The notes below the pieces were generated by a model. The model ran no database searches. It was not told the DNA's origin and saw only the letters and a list, made by a program, of their open reading frames with translations. The translations under genes were made by a program, and so were the position numbers. Positions 27,976 through 37,592 of a stretch of DNA of 64,000 nt are shown here, in pieces. The stretch covers positions 687,001 through 751,000 of the forward strand of contig NZ_JAALFG010000001.1 of NCBI RefSeq assembly GCF_011058215.1. The letters are read 5' to 3'. The DNA comes from Devosia aurantiaca. Its GTDB lineage: Bacteria > Pseudomonadota > Alphaproteobacteria > Rhizobiales > Devosiaceae. The first letter of the stretch is position 1. Every line of letters starts with the position of its first letter.

Positions 27976-28995
27976 ATGGCAGCAAGCAAACCCAAAATCC
28001 TGATCACGCGGCGGCTGCCCGAAAGCATCGAGGCCCGCATGGCCATGCTGTTCGAGACCGACGTCAACGAAGCCGATGCAGCGCTGACCAGCGACGATAT
28101 CTTGCACGGGCTTGCGGGCAAGGACGTGCTGGTTTCGACCATCACCGACCGCATCGATGCCGACCTGATCGGCCGGCTGCCACCCAGTGTGCGGCTGATC
28201 GCCCAATTCGGCAATGGCGTCGACAATATCGATCTCGAAGCAGCTTGGGCGGCGGGGCTGACGGTGACCAATACGCCATCGGTCTTGACCGAAGACACCG
28301 CCGACATGGCCATGGCGCTGATCCTGGCGCTGCCGCGGCGGCTGGTCGAAGGCACGCAGATGCTGCTCGAAGACCGGGCCTGGGCCGGCTGGTCGCCGAC
28401 CTCGATGCTGGGGCACCGGCTGCGCGGCAAGGCCCTTGGCATCGTCGGCATGGGCCGCATCGGCACGGCGGTGGCGCAGCGGGCGCGCGCCTTTGGGCTC
28501 AACATCCACTATTTCTCCCGCTCGCAGCGGCCGCTGGCGGTGGAGACACCCTTGGCGGCAACCTATTGGGACGATCTCGACGCCATGCTGGCCGAGGTGG
28601 ACATCGTCTCGCTTCACACGCCGCTGACCCGCGCCACGCGCCACATCCTTTCGGCCGAACGGCTCGACCGCATGAAGCCGGGGGCCTACGTGATCAATGT
28701 CAGCCGTCCGGAACTGCTCGATGAAGAAGCGCTGATCGATCGGCTGGAACAGGACAGGCTTTTCGGCGCGGCACTCGACGTCTTCGAGAACCGGCCCGGC
28801 ATCAATCCGCGCCTTCTGGCGCTGGCGGAGAGCAACCATGTCGTGCTGACGGCTCATATGGCTTCGGCGACGATGGAAGCGCGGATCGAGATGGGCGAAA
28901 CGGTGATCGTCAACATCCGAACCTTCATGGACGGGCACCAGCCGCCCCACCGCCTCCTGCCCGAAGCGCCGACGCCGCGCGCGGCCCGCACGTAA
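27976..28995 (+). CDS. D-isomer-specific 2-hydroxyacid dehydrogenase
   Basis: NAD(P)-dependent dehydrogenase of 339 residues resembling glyoxylate/hydroxypyruvate reductases. Rossmann motif ALGIVGMGRIGTAVAQRARAF is central. Catalytic residues fit the family: Arg in VINVSRPELLDEEAL and Glu in LDVFENRPGI, but the usual late His lies in VVLTAHMASATMEAR, where the common PHxGS is AHMAS. ATG 27976 begins the conserved sequence; a GTG at 27955 is possible. Divergent from the SH3 gene, with an 107-bp gap. Confidence 0.88.
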   Translation: MAASKPKILITRRLPESIEARMAMLFETDVNEADAALTSDDILHGLAGKDVLVSTITDRIDADLIGRLPPSVRLIAQFGNGVDNIDLEAAWAAGLTVTNTPSVLTEDTADMAMALILALPRRLVEGTQMLLEDRAWAGWSPTSMLGHRLRGKALGIVGMGRIGTAVAQRARAFGLNIHYFSRSQRPLAVETPLAATYWDDLDAMLAEVDIVSLHTPLTRATRHILSAERLDRMKPGAYVINVSRPELLDEEALIDRLEQDRLFGAALDVFENRPGINPRLLALAESNHVVLTAHMASATMEARIEMGETVIVNIRTFMDGHQPPHRLLPEAPTPRAART

Positions 28996-29153
28996 GTGTT
29001 GCCGGTTTTCCGCATCGCGGCAGCCATCGCGCGATAGGCGCTTTGCGCCCCTTGCACCGCTCTTAACAGAACCCTAATCGTCGCCTTGTCCGGCCTGCGC
29101 GGGGCTTCGCCTGCTGGACAGATTTTGGGAATTCGTGGGGTAGGAGAGCCCTT

Positions 29154-29793
29154 GTGCCGTTCGTAAAGTCCGTGCTGCCCGTCCTGGCTGCTATGGCTCT
29201 TGTCAGCCCCGCTCTCGCGCAAACCATGCCGGTCACGGTCGAGGGTAATAACCTCGTGCTCGAGGCGCAGGCGCAAAAGCTCTCCCTGCCCAAGCCGGAC
29301 TGGATCGACCAGGCGGCCGAAAACTGGACTGACCTCGTGTCGACGCGCTTCACCGAGATCGGCGACCAGGCGCATCTCGAGATTTATCCGCGCGGCGAAG
29401 GCGAAGCCTTCTGGACCACCCATTATGGGGCGCGGCTGACGCGCTCGGCCAATCCGGTACTGACCGAGTTCCGGTCCGCGGTGATGGACGTCTATGCCCG
29501 CTCCTGCCGGCCGGAAGCCACGGCGTTTTCCAGCTCGAACCCGACGACGGCGACAATCTTCCCCGCTCGGCTTTGTGTGCGGAGTCTATCTCGACCCGGC
29601 CGATGCCGAGCAGGGCGAGGTGATGATCATCAGCTTCTTCAAGTCGGAAAGCGGCGTGGCCATGGTCTACCAGGGCTGGCGCGGCGACGCCTTCGACGCA
29701 GCCGATACCAGCACATGGCCGGTGAGCCCGGGCGATGTCGAACAGCACGTTTCGCGCTTCAAGACCGAGGCGGCGCTCAGCCCTGCGGATTGA
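29154..29793 (+). CDS. Uncharacterised secreted protein (two frame breaks)
   Basis: Starts at GTG 29154 behind a GGAG site, with a signal peptide (MPFVKSVLPVLAAMALVSPALA). I do not recognise the family. Adding one T at 29526-29529 and one C at 29561-29564 joins two frames into about 213 residues: VYARSCRPEATAFFQLEPDD, GFVCGVYLDPADAEQGEVMI, ISFFKSESGVAMVYQGWRG. Two cysteines (in SCRP and FVCG) could form a disulfide. It lies just upstream of rbfA, on the same strand. Confidence 0.65.
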
Positions 29794-29826
29794 CGCGCGG
29801 GTCCTAAGGGCATACTCCGCTTGCCC

Positions 29827-30234
29827 ATGAAAAAGACCCATAGTTCCGCTGGCCCGAGCCAGCGCATGCTTCGCGTTGGGGAACTGGTGCGCCATGCTCT
29901 GGCAGCGATGTTCGCGCGCGGGGAAATCGAGGACGAAGCCCTGCGCGGCGCCGTGGTGACGGTGCCCGAAGTGCGCATGACCCCAGATCTCAAGATTGCC
30001 AATGCCTATGTGATGCCGCTCGGCGGCCAGCATGCCGAGGAAATCGTCGAGGCGCTGAACCGGCACAAGAAATATATTCGCGGTGCAATCGCGCCGCAGA
30101 TCAATCTGAAATACGCGCCCGAAGTGCGTTTCTTCGTCGACGACACCTTTGAGGAAGCTGGCAAGATCGATGCGCTGCTGCGCTCCGATCGCGTCCGCCG
30201 CGACCTCGACGAAGACGACAGCGAGCAAGACTGA
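29827..30234 (+). CDS. rbfA: 30S ribosome-binding factor RbfA
   Basis: Assembly factor for the small ribosomal subunit, 135 residues. KH-like core: RVGELVRHALAAMFARGEI, VVTVPEVRMTPDLKIANAYV, FFVDDTFEEAGKIDALL. ATG 29827 is preferred over an in-frame TTG six bases upstream. It is followed four bases later by truB. Normally rbfA follows infB; here a secreted protein gene lies upstream instead. Confidence 0.94.
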   Translation: MKKTHSSAGPSQRMLRVGELVRHALAAMFARGEIEDEALRGAVVTVPEVRMTPDLKIANAYVMPLGGQHAEEIVEALNRHKKYIRGAIAPQINLKYAPEVRFFVDDTFEEAGKIDALLRSDRVRRDLDEDDSEQD

Positions 30235-30238
30235 AGCC

Positions 30239-31144
30239 GTGAACCAGCTCAAAGCGAAAAAGCGCGCCATCTCTGGATGGGTCGTGCTCAATAAGCCATA
30301 TGACATGACCTCCACCCAGGCGGTAGGCAAGGTGCGCTGGCTGTTTTCCGCTGCCAAGGCCGGCCATGCGGGTACGCTCGACCCGCTGGCGACGGGAATT
30401 TTGCCCATTGCCTTGGGCGAAGCCACCAAGGCGGTGCCGCAAGTGCAGGACGGCACCAAGATTTACCGTTTCGCCATTGGCTGGGGTCGTGCCACTTCGA
30501 CCGACGATGCCGAAGGCGCAGTCGTCGCGACTTCCGATGTGCGGCCGGAAGGTTCGGCTCTCCAAGCCCTGCTGCCGCGGTTTACCGGCACGATCATGCA
30601 GCGCCCGCCCGCCTTTTCGGCGATCAAGGTGGATGGCGAGCGCGCCTATGACCTGGCACGCGCCGGGGAAACGGTCGAGCTGGCGGAGCGCCCCATCGAC
30701 ATCGATGCTATTGAGCTGGTCGAGCATGGCGCCGAGCAGAGCGTCCTGGAGGTCACCTGTGGCAAGGGCACCTATGTCCGTTCGCTGGCGCGCGACATCG
30801 CCTTGGCGCTGGGCACGGTGGGTCACGTCACGAGCCTGCATCGGGCGGCGGTCGGCCCATTCAACGATGCCAATTCGGTCACGATCGAAGAGCTTGAAGC
30901 CGTCGAGGGTGCCGGTCGCGATGCGCTGATCGCGCCGATCGCGCTGGGCTTTGCCGATCTGCCGGAACTGCGGCTCGATGCCGGCCAGGCCGGGGCGGTG
31001 AGCCATGGCAATGCCGTGCTGCTGACCGGGGCGGGCGCGCCCCTCGCGCTCGATGAGTGCTGGGCAAGTTTTAAGGGCAAGGTCCTGGCCACGGGCTCGG
31101 TGGAATACGGCCAGTTCAAGCCGCGCCGGGTGTTCAACCTTTAG
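30239..31144 (+). CDS. truB: tRNA pseudouridine(55) synthase TruB
   Basis: Makes pseudouridine 55 in the T-loop of tRNAs; 301 residues. Catalytic Asp in AGHAGTLDPLATGILPIALG; also GWVVLNKPYDMTSTQAV, QRPPAFSAIKVDGERAYDLAR and CGKGTYVRSLARDIA. The longer frame would overlap rbfA by 86 bases; GTG at 30239, four bases after its stop, fits better. The 3' end overlaps the convergent MFS gene by 11 bp. Confidence 0.94.
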   Translation: MNQLKAKKRAISGWVVLNKPYDMTSTQAVGKVRWLFSAAKAGHAGTLDPLATGILPIALGEATKAVPQVQDGTKIYRFAIGWGRATSTDDAEGAVVATSDVRPEGSALQALLPRFTGTIMQRPPAFSAIKVDGERAYDLARAGETVELAERPIDIDAIELVEHGAEQSVLEVTCGKGTYVRSLARDIALALGTVGHVTSLHRAAVGPFNDANSVTIEELEAVEGAGRDALIAPIALGFADLPELRLDAGQAGAVSHGNAVLLTGAGAPLALDECWASFKGKVLATGSVEYGQFKPRRVFNL

Positions 31145-32270
31145 GCTTGAGCTGACCGGCCATGGCGAAGGTCAGCACCAGGAGCGGGATTAGCATGGCA
31201 AAGGCGATGCGGACCCCAAAGCCCTGCGCGACCGCGCCGATCAGGCCGGGGGCCCCGAGATTGACCAGCTGGAAGATCAAGGTTGTCGCCGCCACGTTTT
31301 GCGAAGCCGGCCGATCGCCCAGCCGGGCCGCGGCAGAAAGCATCAGCGGATAGAGCACGCAGATGCCTAGGCCAACCAGGGCGAAGGCGAAGACAGCCAC
31401 CCAGGCGCCTGGCGCCAGGGCGACCAGCACCAGCCCGGCAATTGCCAGTGCCGACAGCGCTCGTGCGAAATGATCGGCACGGAACCGGTCGAGGAAGCGG
31501 TCTGCAAGCAGCCGGCCAAGCGCCATGGAAGCGACAAGCGCCGGAAGCGCCAGCGACTGGATCCAGGGCGCCACATCGAAATTGTCGCGCAGATAGATGA
31601 TCGACCAGGCGCGCGATGCGCCTTCGGTAATCCCGGCGCCAAGGCCAAAGGCGACGAGGCCCATGGTCGCGATGGTGGGCAGGGCCAGCTTTCGCACCTT
31701 GCCCTCGCCGGTATGGCTGCGTGCAATCGAGGCCGGCATGGGCATGACCAAGACCAGCAAGAGCCCGATCAGCACCGGCACCAGCACGCCAAGATGAACG
31801 GCAGGCGAGATGCCGAGGCCGCGCATCAGCACGCCGAGGAGCGCGGTCATCAGAAATCCGATGCTCCAGACGCCATGGCAGGTGTTCATGATCCGATCGC
31901 CGCTGGCCGCTTCGATGCGGTCGGCTTCCACATTGATGGCAATGTTGCTGAGCGAAAAGCCGACGCCATTGATGGCGAGCAGCGCGAACATGGCGAGAGG
32001 GTCGAGGAGGATCGGGATAAGCGCGGAGCTGACGATCACTACGGGCAGCATGGTGAGGACCACGAGGCGCGGACCGAAGCGCTCGATTAGGGCGCTCGAG
32101 AACAGGAACATCGGCAGCCCGCCGAGGGGCTGGCCCATGAGCACGAGGCCGAGTTGGGCTTCGCTGAGGCCCATCATCTGCTGCAGGTCGGGGAGACGGG
32201 TATGGACCGCGCCGATGGCGAGCGCATGCGTCAGGAAAAGCGTGATCACCCGCCAGTGCGTAAGGAGCAT
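31134..32270 (-). CDS. MFS transporter (YbjJ-like), paralogue 1
   Basis: Major facilitator of 378 residues and about twelve membrane helices. Signature loops: LSEAQLGLVLMGQPLGGLPM, INVEADRIEAASGDRIMNTC, CHGVWSIGFLMTALLG. These segments are repeated in the two MFS genes just upstream, so the three arose by duplication. Substrate unknown; the group is annotated as sugar-like or drug-like importers or exporters. Confidence 0.87.
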   Translation of the reverse strand: MLLTHWRVITLFLTHALAIGAVHTRLPDLQQMMGLSEAQLGLVLMGQPLGGLPMFLFSSALIERFGPRLVVLTMLPVVIVSSALIPILLDPLAMFALLAINGVGFSLSNIAINVEADRIEAASGDRIMNTCHGVWSIGFLMTALLGVLMRGLGISPAVHLGVLVPVLIGLLLVLVMPMPASIARSHTGEGKVRKLALPTIATMGLVAFGLGAGITEGASRAWSIIYLRDNFDVAPWIQSLALPALVASMALGRLLADRFLDRFRADHFARALSALAIAGLVLVALAPGAWVAVFAFALVGLGICVLYPLMLSAAARLGDRPASQNVAATTLIFQLVNLGAPGLIGAVAQGFGVRIAFAMLIPLLVLTFAMAGQLKPKG

Positions 32271-32273
32271 GGC

Positions 32274-32738
32274 CTATCGCGGTCCCGGGTCCATAAGGAC
32301 ATGGATGCGGTCGGCGCCCATGCGCGCAAGTTTTAGCATCAGCGTCTTGCGCCGCGCCGGAGCCAGGGGCGTGTCGGGACTGTCTCGCAGGATGGCCCCA
32401 TCATGTCCGTCGGCGACGATCAGGCCTTCGGTCTCGGGAAAAATCTCGGCATCGAGTTCGGGTGGCTTGGCGAAGAAGAACTTGTCGGAGAATTCGCGGT
32501 ATTCGGGCCATTTGCGATCGACCTGGAAGTCGATGAGGCTCGACTTGATCTCGATGATCCAGATCTCGCCCTTGGGGCCGACGGCAAGGACATCGGCACG
32601 GCGGCCATTGGCGAGCGGCACTTCGGCATAGCAGGCCATGTCGTGCCGCTCGCGCAGCATACGCATGACGCCGCGCTGGACGCGCAGCGCGGTCGCCGAC
32701 TGGCGCAGGTCGACGATAGGCGGCAGGTCGTCAGCCAT
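32274..32738 (-). CDS. mmcB: MmcB family DNA repair protein
   Basis: Protein of 154 residues of the MmcB (DUF1052) family, a putative endonuclease of the alphaproteobacterial damage response. The core RGVMRMLRERHDMACYAEVP, GRRADVLAVGPKGEIWIIEI and KSSLIDFQVDRKWPEYREFS contains the PD-(D/E)XK-like residues Asp (RADVLAV) and Glu-x-Lys (EIKSS). The ATG at 32738 overlaps the end of the upstream MFS gene by eight bases. No LexA box can be placed because the gene is inside an operon. Confidence 0.87.
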   Translation of the reverse strand: MADDLPPIVDLRQSATALRVQRGVMRMLRERHDMACYAEVPLANGRRADVLAVGPKGEIWIIEIKSSLIDFQVDRKWPEYREFSDKFFFAKPPELDAEIFPETEGLIVADGHDGAILRDSPDTPLAPARRKTLMLKLARMGADRIHVLMDPGPR

Positions 32739-33918
32739 TGGGCCCAAGCGGCTCGGGCGGCATGCCGTGCGGCGTCTCAACCTTCTTGCCGCCCAGCGCG
32801 AAGCTCGAGGCCCAGAGGCCGGCCAGCAGCAAGGGTAGGCAGACGAGATATGAGGCGCGGATGTGGATGAATTCGGCCACGAAGCCGAGCAGCGGCGGCG
32901 CAAGGAAGAAGACCACGAAGCTCACCTGCCCAAGCGCCGCAACATTGACCGCCGCCGGGCGATCGGTGCGCTGCGCCGCTGCCGACACGGCCAGCGGGTA
33001 GACGGCCGAGCAGCCCGCGCCCATGAGCGCAAAGCCAATCAGGGCCAGTTCGGGCGAGGGAGCCACGCCCACGAGCAGCGCGCCGAGGCTGGCAAAACCG
33101 AGCATCACCATGGCGACATTGCGCGGTCCGAAGCGGGTAACGATCGGATCGGCAGAAAGGCGCATCACCGCCATGAAGAAGGCAAAAAGCGTGAGGCCCA
33201 TGCCGCCGACAAACGGTTCGACCGAAAAGACATCCTGCATGTAGATCGCCGACCAATCGATCCCGGCGCCTTCGACGAGGAAGGCGGCAAAGCCGATAAG
33301 GCAAAGCGGCAGGAGACCGAGGTTGGGGAAGGCGATGCGGTGGCCCCCTTCGTCATGGCCGCGATTGGGCTTGGGCGCTTCGGTCGCGCCATAGATGAGG
33401 TAGCCGGCCACCAGCGTGACGATCAGCGCGATGGCACCGAGATGGACAGCGGTGGAGATGCCCGATTGGCGGACGACGGCGCCGGAGAGGGCCGTCACAA
33501 AGAAGCCGACGCTCCAAAAGCCATGCGCGCGGTTCATGAAGCGCTTGCCATGCTGGATTTCGAGCCGGTCGATCTCGACATTGAGATTGATCTCGAGCGC
33601 GCCGGCCAGAAGGCCGACCACGAAGAGCACTGCAAACATGGCCGGAGCGGCGGGCAGCCACGGAATGGTGGCAAAGAGCACGGCCGGGCCCACGACTGTA
33701 AAGAATGCCGTGGTGCGGAAACCGAAGCGTTCGATCAGCGGCGCGCCAAAAGTCAGCGAGATCAGCGAGCCCAAGGACATGCCAATCATGGTGAGACCGA
33801 GCTGTCCTTCGCTTAACAAGAGCTGCGCCTGGATGTCCGGCAGGCGCGACATCAGGGCGCCGGTGGTCACGGCGAAAAAGAAGAAGGAGGCGTAGATGCG
33901 GTGCTGAGGCTGGATCAT
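32731..33918 (-). CDS. MFS transporter (YbjJ-like), paralogue 2
   Basis: Twelve-helix transporter of 395 residues. Family loops LSEGQLGLTMIGMSLGSLIS, LNVEIDRLEIQHGKRFMNRA and HGFWSVGFFVTALSG align with its neighbours. VEGAGIDWSAIYMQDVFSVE is nearly identical to the equivalent loop of paralogue 3. The ATG at 33918 overlaps the stop of paralogue 3 (ATGA). Confidence 0.87.
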   Translation of the reverse strand: MIQPQHRIYASFFFFAVTTGALMSRLPDIQAQLLLSEGQLGLTMIGMSLGSLISLTFGAPLIERFGFRTTAFFTVVGPAVLFATIPWLPAAPAMFAVLFVVGLLAGALEINLNVEIDRLEIQHGKRFMNRAHGFWSVGFFVTALSGAVVRQSGISTAVHLGAIALIVTLVAGYLIYGATEAPKPNRGHDEGGHRIAFPNLGLLPLCLIGFAAFLVEGAGIDWSAIYMQDVFSVEPFVGGMGLTLFAFFMAVMRLSADPIVTRFGPRNVAMVMLGFASLGALLVGVAPSPELALIGFALMGAGCSAVYPLAVSAAAQRTDRPAAVNVAALGQVSFVVFFLAPPLLGFVAEFIHIRASYLVCLPLLLAGLWASSFALGGKKVETPHGMPPEPLGPNG

Positions 33919-35086
33919 GCGGTAACCGTCTTGCCCAGGGGCCTGGGCGCGAGAACATGGGCAGTGGCAAAGCCGAGCAACACCAGCGGGAAGCCGACGC
34001 CGAACACCCACTGGATGCCGAAATGCTCGCCGATATAGCCCAGGAGCGGCGGTCCGAGGAGAAAGGCTGTAAAGAAAACTGCGCAAGCGCTGCAACATTG
34101 ACGGCGGCAGGGCGGTCGGTCTGCTGCGCGGCGGCAGACATGGCCAGCGGAAAGAGTGCGCTCGAGCCGATGCCGATCAAAGCAAAGCCCAGATAGGCGA
34201 CCCAGGCCGCGGGTGCGAAAAAGGCGAGCAGCACGCCGAGGCCCAGGATGCTGAGGAGCACCCTGGCGACGAGAACCGGACTATAGCGCTCGACGAAACC
34301 ATCGGCAAAGAAGCGCGCGACGCCCTGCGAACCGGCGACGGTTGCCACCGCCAGCCCAGCCCAGAAGGGCGTGGCGTCGAAGATATTGCGCATATAGATG
34401 GCCGACCAATCGATCCCGGCCCCTTCCATCAGCATGGCGGACAGGCAGACGGCAACCAACGCCATGATCATCGTCGTCGGCCGGGCAAAGCGCGGCGCAT
34501 CGTCGGTGCTGCCGCCGGCGCGATGCGGAGCAGGCTGGAACTGGCCGAGGACAAGCAAGGTCGCAAGGATCACGAAGGGGATCATGATCATGAGGTGGAC
34601 ATGCACCTCGATGCCGGCTTGCGCGACAAAGGATCCGACAATGCCAGCGGTGAAAAAACCGAGGCTCCAGAAGGCATGGGCCCGGCTCATGATGCGGCGG
34701 CCGATGGCGTGCTCGACCCGGTCTGCCTCGACATTGATGATGATCTCGATGCAGCCGATGGTGAGACCGACTGGCAGGAGCAGGAAGAAGAACATTAGCG
34801 GCGTCTGCGCCCAGCTCGCCAGCGCGTAGAACACGGAAAGAAGTGGAATGGCGGTAAGCAGCACGCGCCGATAGCCTATGGCTTCGACAAAATGGCCGGC
34901 AAAGGTCAGCGAGATCAGCGTGCCGATGGCCGAGCCGATCAGCGCCAGACCCAGCGCGCCTTCGCCCACGCCCATGGCCTCCTGGACCGCCGGAAGGCGC
35001 GGGAAAATGGAGCCCATGCAGAAGGAGTAAACGAAGAAGGCCCCAAAAACCTTGATCTGGGGCGGCAGTGCAAATCCGAATCGCAT
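33915..35086 (-). CDS. MFS transporter (YbjJ-like), paralogue 3 (frameshifted)
   Basis: First of three tandem MFS genes. The frame is correct through VNVAALAQFS and then breaks near 34075-34078. Adding one T restores FTAFLLGPPLLGYIGEHFG and an end ATAHVLAPRPLGKTVTA, with a stop overlapping the next ATG. Repaired length about 390. Loops INVEADRVEHAIGRRIMSRA and HAFWSLGFFTAGIVG match paralogues 1 and 2. ATG 35086 chosen over a TTG at 35095. Confidence 0.83.
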
Positions 35087-35183
35087 GGTGCTCAAAGGCT
35101 CGAAAGACAGTCGGGGCGCAGGCTATGCGATTTCAGTGCGGCTGAAAATGCCGGTCTAAATCGTTTCCGGACGCTCGACGCAA

Positions 35184-35306
35184 AGACCCCCACCCCGCCT
35201 CCCCCGTAAGGCGGGGGAAGAGTTCCATCGATTGCTTGGCTCGATGGTGGACAAGCACTGTCAGGGCTCCTCCCCTTTCTGCAGGGGAGGCTGAGTGGGA
35301 GTGTTC
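35184..35306. repeat. Intergenic palindromic repeat
   Basis: CCCCCACCCCGCCTCCCCCG...AAGGCGGGGG hairpin and a second CTCCCCTTTCTGCAGGGGAGG hairpin within the 300-bp gap between the MFS and rlpA genes. It belongs to the same C/G-rich family as 3306-3421 but has a different middle. Confidence 0.55.
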
Positions 35307-35331
35307 TTGGACGCAATGTGAGCGCAAAAGC

Positions 35332-35364
35332 AAAAACGGCCGCCCACGGTGTTCGTGGACGGCC
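35332..35364 (-). terminator. Rho-independent terminator of rlpA
   Basis: Minus strand GGCCGTCCACG-AACAC-CGTGGGCGGCC hairpin followed by GTTTTTGCTTTTG, about 30 nt after the rlpA stop. Confidence 0.8.
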
Positions 35365-35392
35365 AAAGCGGTTCGCTTTTGTTGAGCGATGC

Positions 35393-35749
35393 TTATTGCT
35401 CGGCGAGGCACACCGAAGTCGTGCCGCGGTTCTGGAAGCCGAGGGCCGCTGCGGCACCCTTGGACAGATCGATGATGCGCTTGCCGTGGAAGGGGCCGCG
35501 ATCGTTGATGGTGACGGTGACGGACTTGCCGGTATTCTGGTCGGTCACAGCGACCTTGGTGCCGAAGGGAAGCGAGCGATGCGCTGCCGTCATGGCATTT
35601 TCATTGAAGATCTCACCTGATGCGGCGCGTTTCCCGTTAAAACCGGGGCCGTACCAGGAAGCGCCGCCACACTGGGCATAGACTGCTGCGGGAGAGAAGG
35701 CGAGAAGCGCTGCAGCACATGCGGCGGCGAGAACAGCTTTATTGGTCAA
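35393..35749 (-). CDS. RlpA-family septal ring lytic transglycosylase-like protein
   Basis: Secreted double-psi beta-barrel protein of 118 residues with a signal peptide (AAALLAFSPAAVYAQ). Core: GGASWYGPGFNGKRAASGEI, NAMTAAHRSLPFGTKV, VTINDRGPFHGKRIIDLSKG, the Asp in NDRGPF being the expected catalytic or structural residue. It lacks the SPOR domain of full RlpA. Probably acts on peptidoglycan or binds it; monocistronic. Confidence 0.9.
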   Translation of the reverse strand: MTNKAVLAAACAAALLAFSPAAVYAQCGGASWYGPGFNGKRAASGEIFNENAMTAAHRSLPFGTKVAVTDQNTGKSVTVTINDRGPFHGKRIIDLSKGAAAALGFQNRGTTSVCLAEQ

Positions 35750-36214
35750 TGGTCCAAAGGCTCACTGATGTTGTCGATGAGCGAGGTCTATTGGTGGGCA
35801 GGGGCCAGAATGTGGGCGGAACGGTCAGATCGGCCCCAGACGGCAGCTGTGTTGCAGGTTTGTCGCAGAATTTCTGGGGGAAACCGACGTTTCGAAGCCG
35901 AAGCATCTATGCAGATCAAGAAAATGAATCTCGACGTGCAGCGGTTCGAGTGTTTCTTGGTGGTCTAACATAACGGTCTTTAGAACCGGTTTGCGTTAGC
36001 GGCACTTGCAATTACGACTGCGTGAAGAGAGGAACTTTACGCGGTTTTCTGCGTGCGTCTGTGGAAAAAACCGGAAGCAGAGATGCCTCAGCGGTGTTTT
36101 TGACCTGAATGTGGCGGGTTTTGGCACGGTGAGGATAAGCGGCGGGGCATGAAAGAGGGGCGATAGCCGCAACTACCGCCCCAGTCGTCAGGGAGAAAAC
36201 CGTGCCCACAGGGA
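35750..36214. other. Gene-free stretch, nothing recognised
   Basis: Short open frames occur (for example 36012-36218 minus) but have no ribosome site, domain or conserved look. Base composition is slightly more AT-rich near 35870-36000. It presumably holds the rlpA promoter. Confidence 0.5.
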
Positions 36215-36849
36215 TCAACCCTGCGGTTGAGGCACAATGCGAAGATAGGGCTTCAGTTCCTTCCAGCCTTCCGGGTACTTGGCCTTGGCGGCTTCATTGG
36301 ATACGGCGGGAACGATGATGACGTCCTCGCCTGACTTCCAGTTGACCGGTGTGGCGACCTGGTGCTTGGCTGTGAGCTGAAGGCTATCGATGACGCGTAG
36401 CACTTCATCGAAGTTGCGGCCGGTGGAGGCCGGATATTCGATCTTGAGCTTAACCTTCTTGTCCGGTCCGATGACGAAGACCGAGCGGACGGTCAGCGTG
36501 TTGTCGGCATTGGGATGGATCATGTCGTAAAACGCGCTACCTTGCCTTCGGTATCGGCAAGGAGCGGAAAGTTGAGGGCCGAGCCCTGCGTTTCCTCGAT
36601 GTCCCTGGCCCAGCCGCCATGATCTTCGAGCTTGTCGACGGAGAGGCCGAGAACCTTGACGCCGCGCTTTTCGAATTCCGGCTTGAGCTTGGCTGTATAG
36701 CCGAGCTCGGTGGTGCAGACCGGCGTGAAATTCTTGGGATGGCTGAACAGCACTGCCCAAGAGCCATCGATATAATCGTGGAAGTGGATCTCGCCCTCGG
36801 TCGAGTCGAGGGTGAAATCGGGGGCGGTATCGCCAATCAGGATTGCCAT
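36215..36849 (-). CDS. 1-Cys peroxiredoxin (Prx6 type, frameshifted)
   Basis: Thiol peroxidase of about 211 residues. The N-terminal frame has TAPDFTLDSTEGEIHFHDYI and the peroxidatic Cys in HPKNFTPVCTTELG. After EGKVA a base is missing near 36530-36536; the other frame continues AFYDMIHPNADNTLTVRSVF, FVIGPDKKVKLKIEYPASTG, and ends KELKPYLRIVP, the usual Prx6 C-terminal arm. Reduces hydrogen peroxide and organic peroxides in the cytosol. Confidence 0.9.
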
Positions 36850-37012
36850 TATCGTCCTTCCTCTGCCCGCCGATGCGGGTCCGCTTCTTTAAGAGAGAAT
36901 ATCGTGCTCTTCACCGCCGCTTGAAGCGGTCGGGCGCGAAACGCTTTTGCCTTGTTTGTGCCACAAGGGACAAAGCTTTGCCGTTCCTGCCGATCCGCTG
37001 CAATTGCGCAGC

Positions 37013-37538
37013 TTATTGCACCATGACCGAAGCCCTGCATGGGCTGCGCATTGGGCGCGCCGTTGGTCCAGGTGACATCGAGGCCGTTCAGCGGCACGAC
37101 CGAAAGGCTCATCTTGCCCGAACCCTGCTGAATTTCGCGGGCATGGGCGAGATAGATCAGCGAATTGTTGGCCGCATCGTAGATGCGGGTGACCCGGAGC
37201 GACTTCCAGATCAGCGAGCGACCCTGCTGGAAAATTTCTTCGCCGCCGGCACTGGTGCGGATGTCACCGACGGTGACGGGGCCGACCACGGAGCAATCCA
37301 AAGCCGAATAGGACGGGTCTTCGAACCAATTGCCCTGGCTCAGGCGGTCGATGAATGAGCGATTGAAGAAGGCGAGGTGGCAGACGACACCTTGGACATC
37401 GGCATCGGCGACAGCCTCGACGGAAATGTCGTTGCCGGTCCAGTCCACCCCAACTTGCCCGACCTCCTCGCGGTTTCCGCAGGCGGCAAGAGCGATGGCG
37501 GCTACGGCGACGGTGGCAAGGCGGGCGATGGGATGCAT
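37013..37538 (-). CDS. creA: CreA family lipoprotein
   Basis: Protein of unknown function conserved in proteobacteria. ATG 37538 starts a lipoprotein signal (MHPIARLATVAVAAIALAAC, lipobox Cys in LAAC). The CreA core CHLAFFNRSFIDRLSQGNWF, SCVVGPVT-like DCSVVGPVTVGDI, and DAANNSLIYLAHAREIQQGS-related residues are visible. As read, the frame runs on to 36849 through the promoter of the peroxiredoxin; dropping one T near 37034 gives an end at 37013 (QGSVMVQ), closer to family length. Confidence 0.82.
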
Positions 37539-37592
37539 TGGTGTCCTCCAGAGGGTGATGGAAAGATGGTGCGCGGCCATGGCCGGTGCAAG

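Noticed and set aside
36012-36218. 68-residue open frame in the gap before the peroxiredoxin end
   Set aside because: No ribosome site, no domain, overlaps the stop region of the peroxiredoxin gene.
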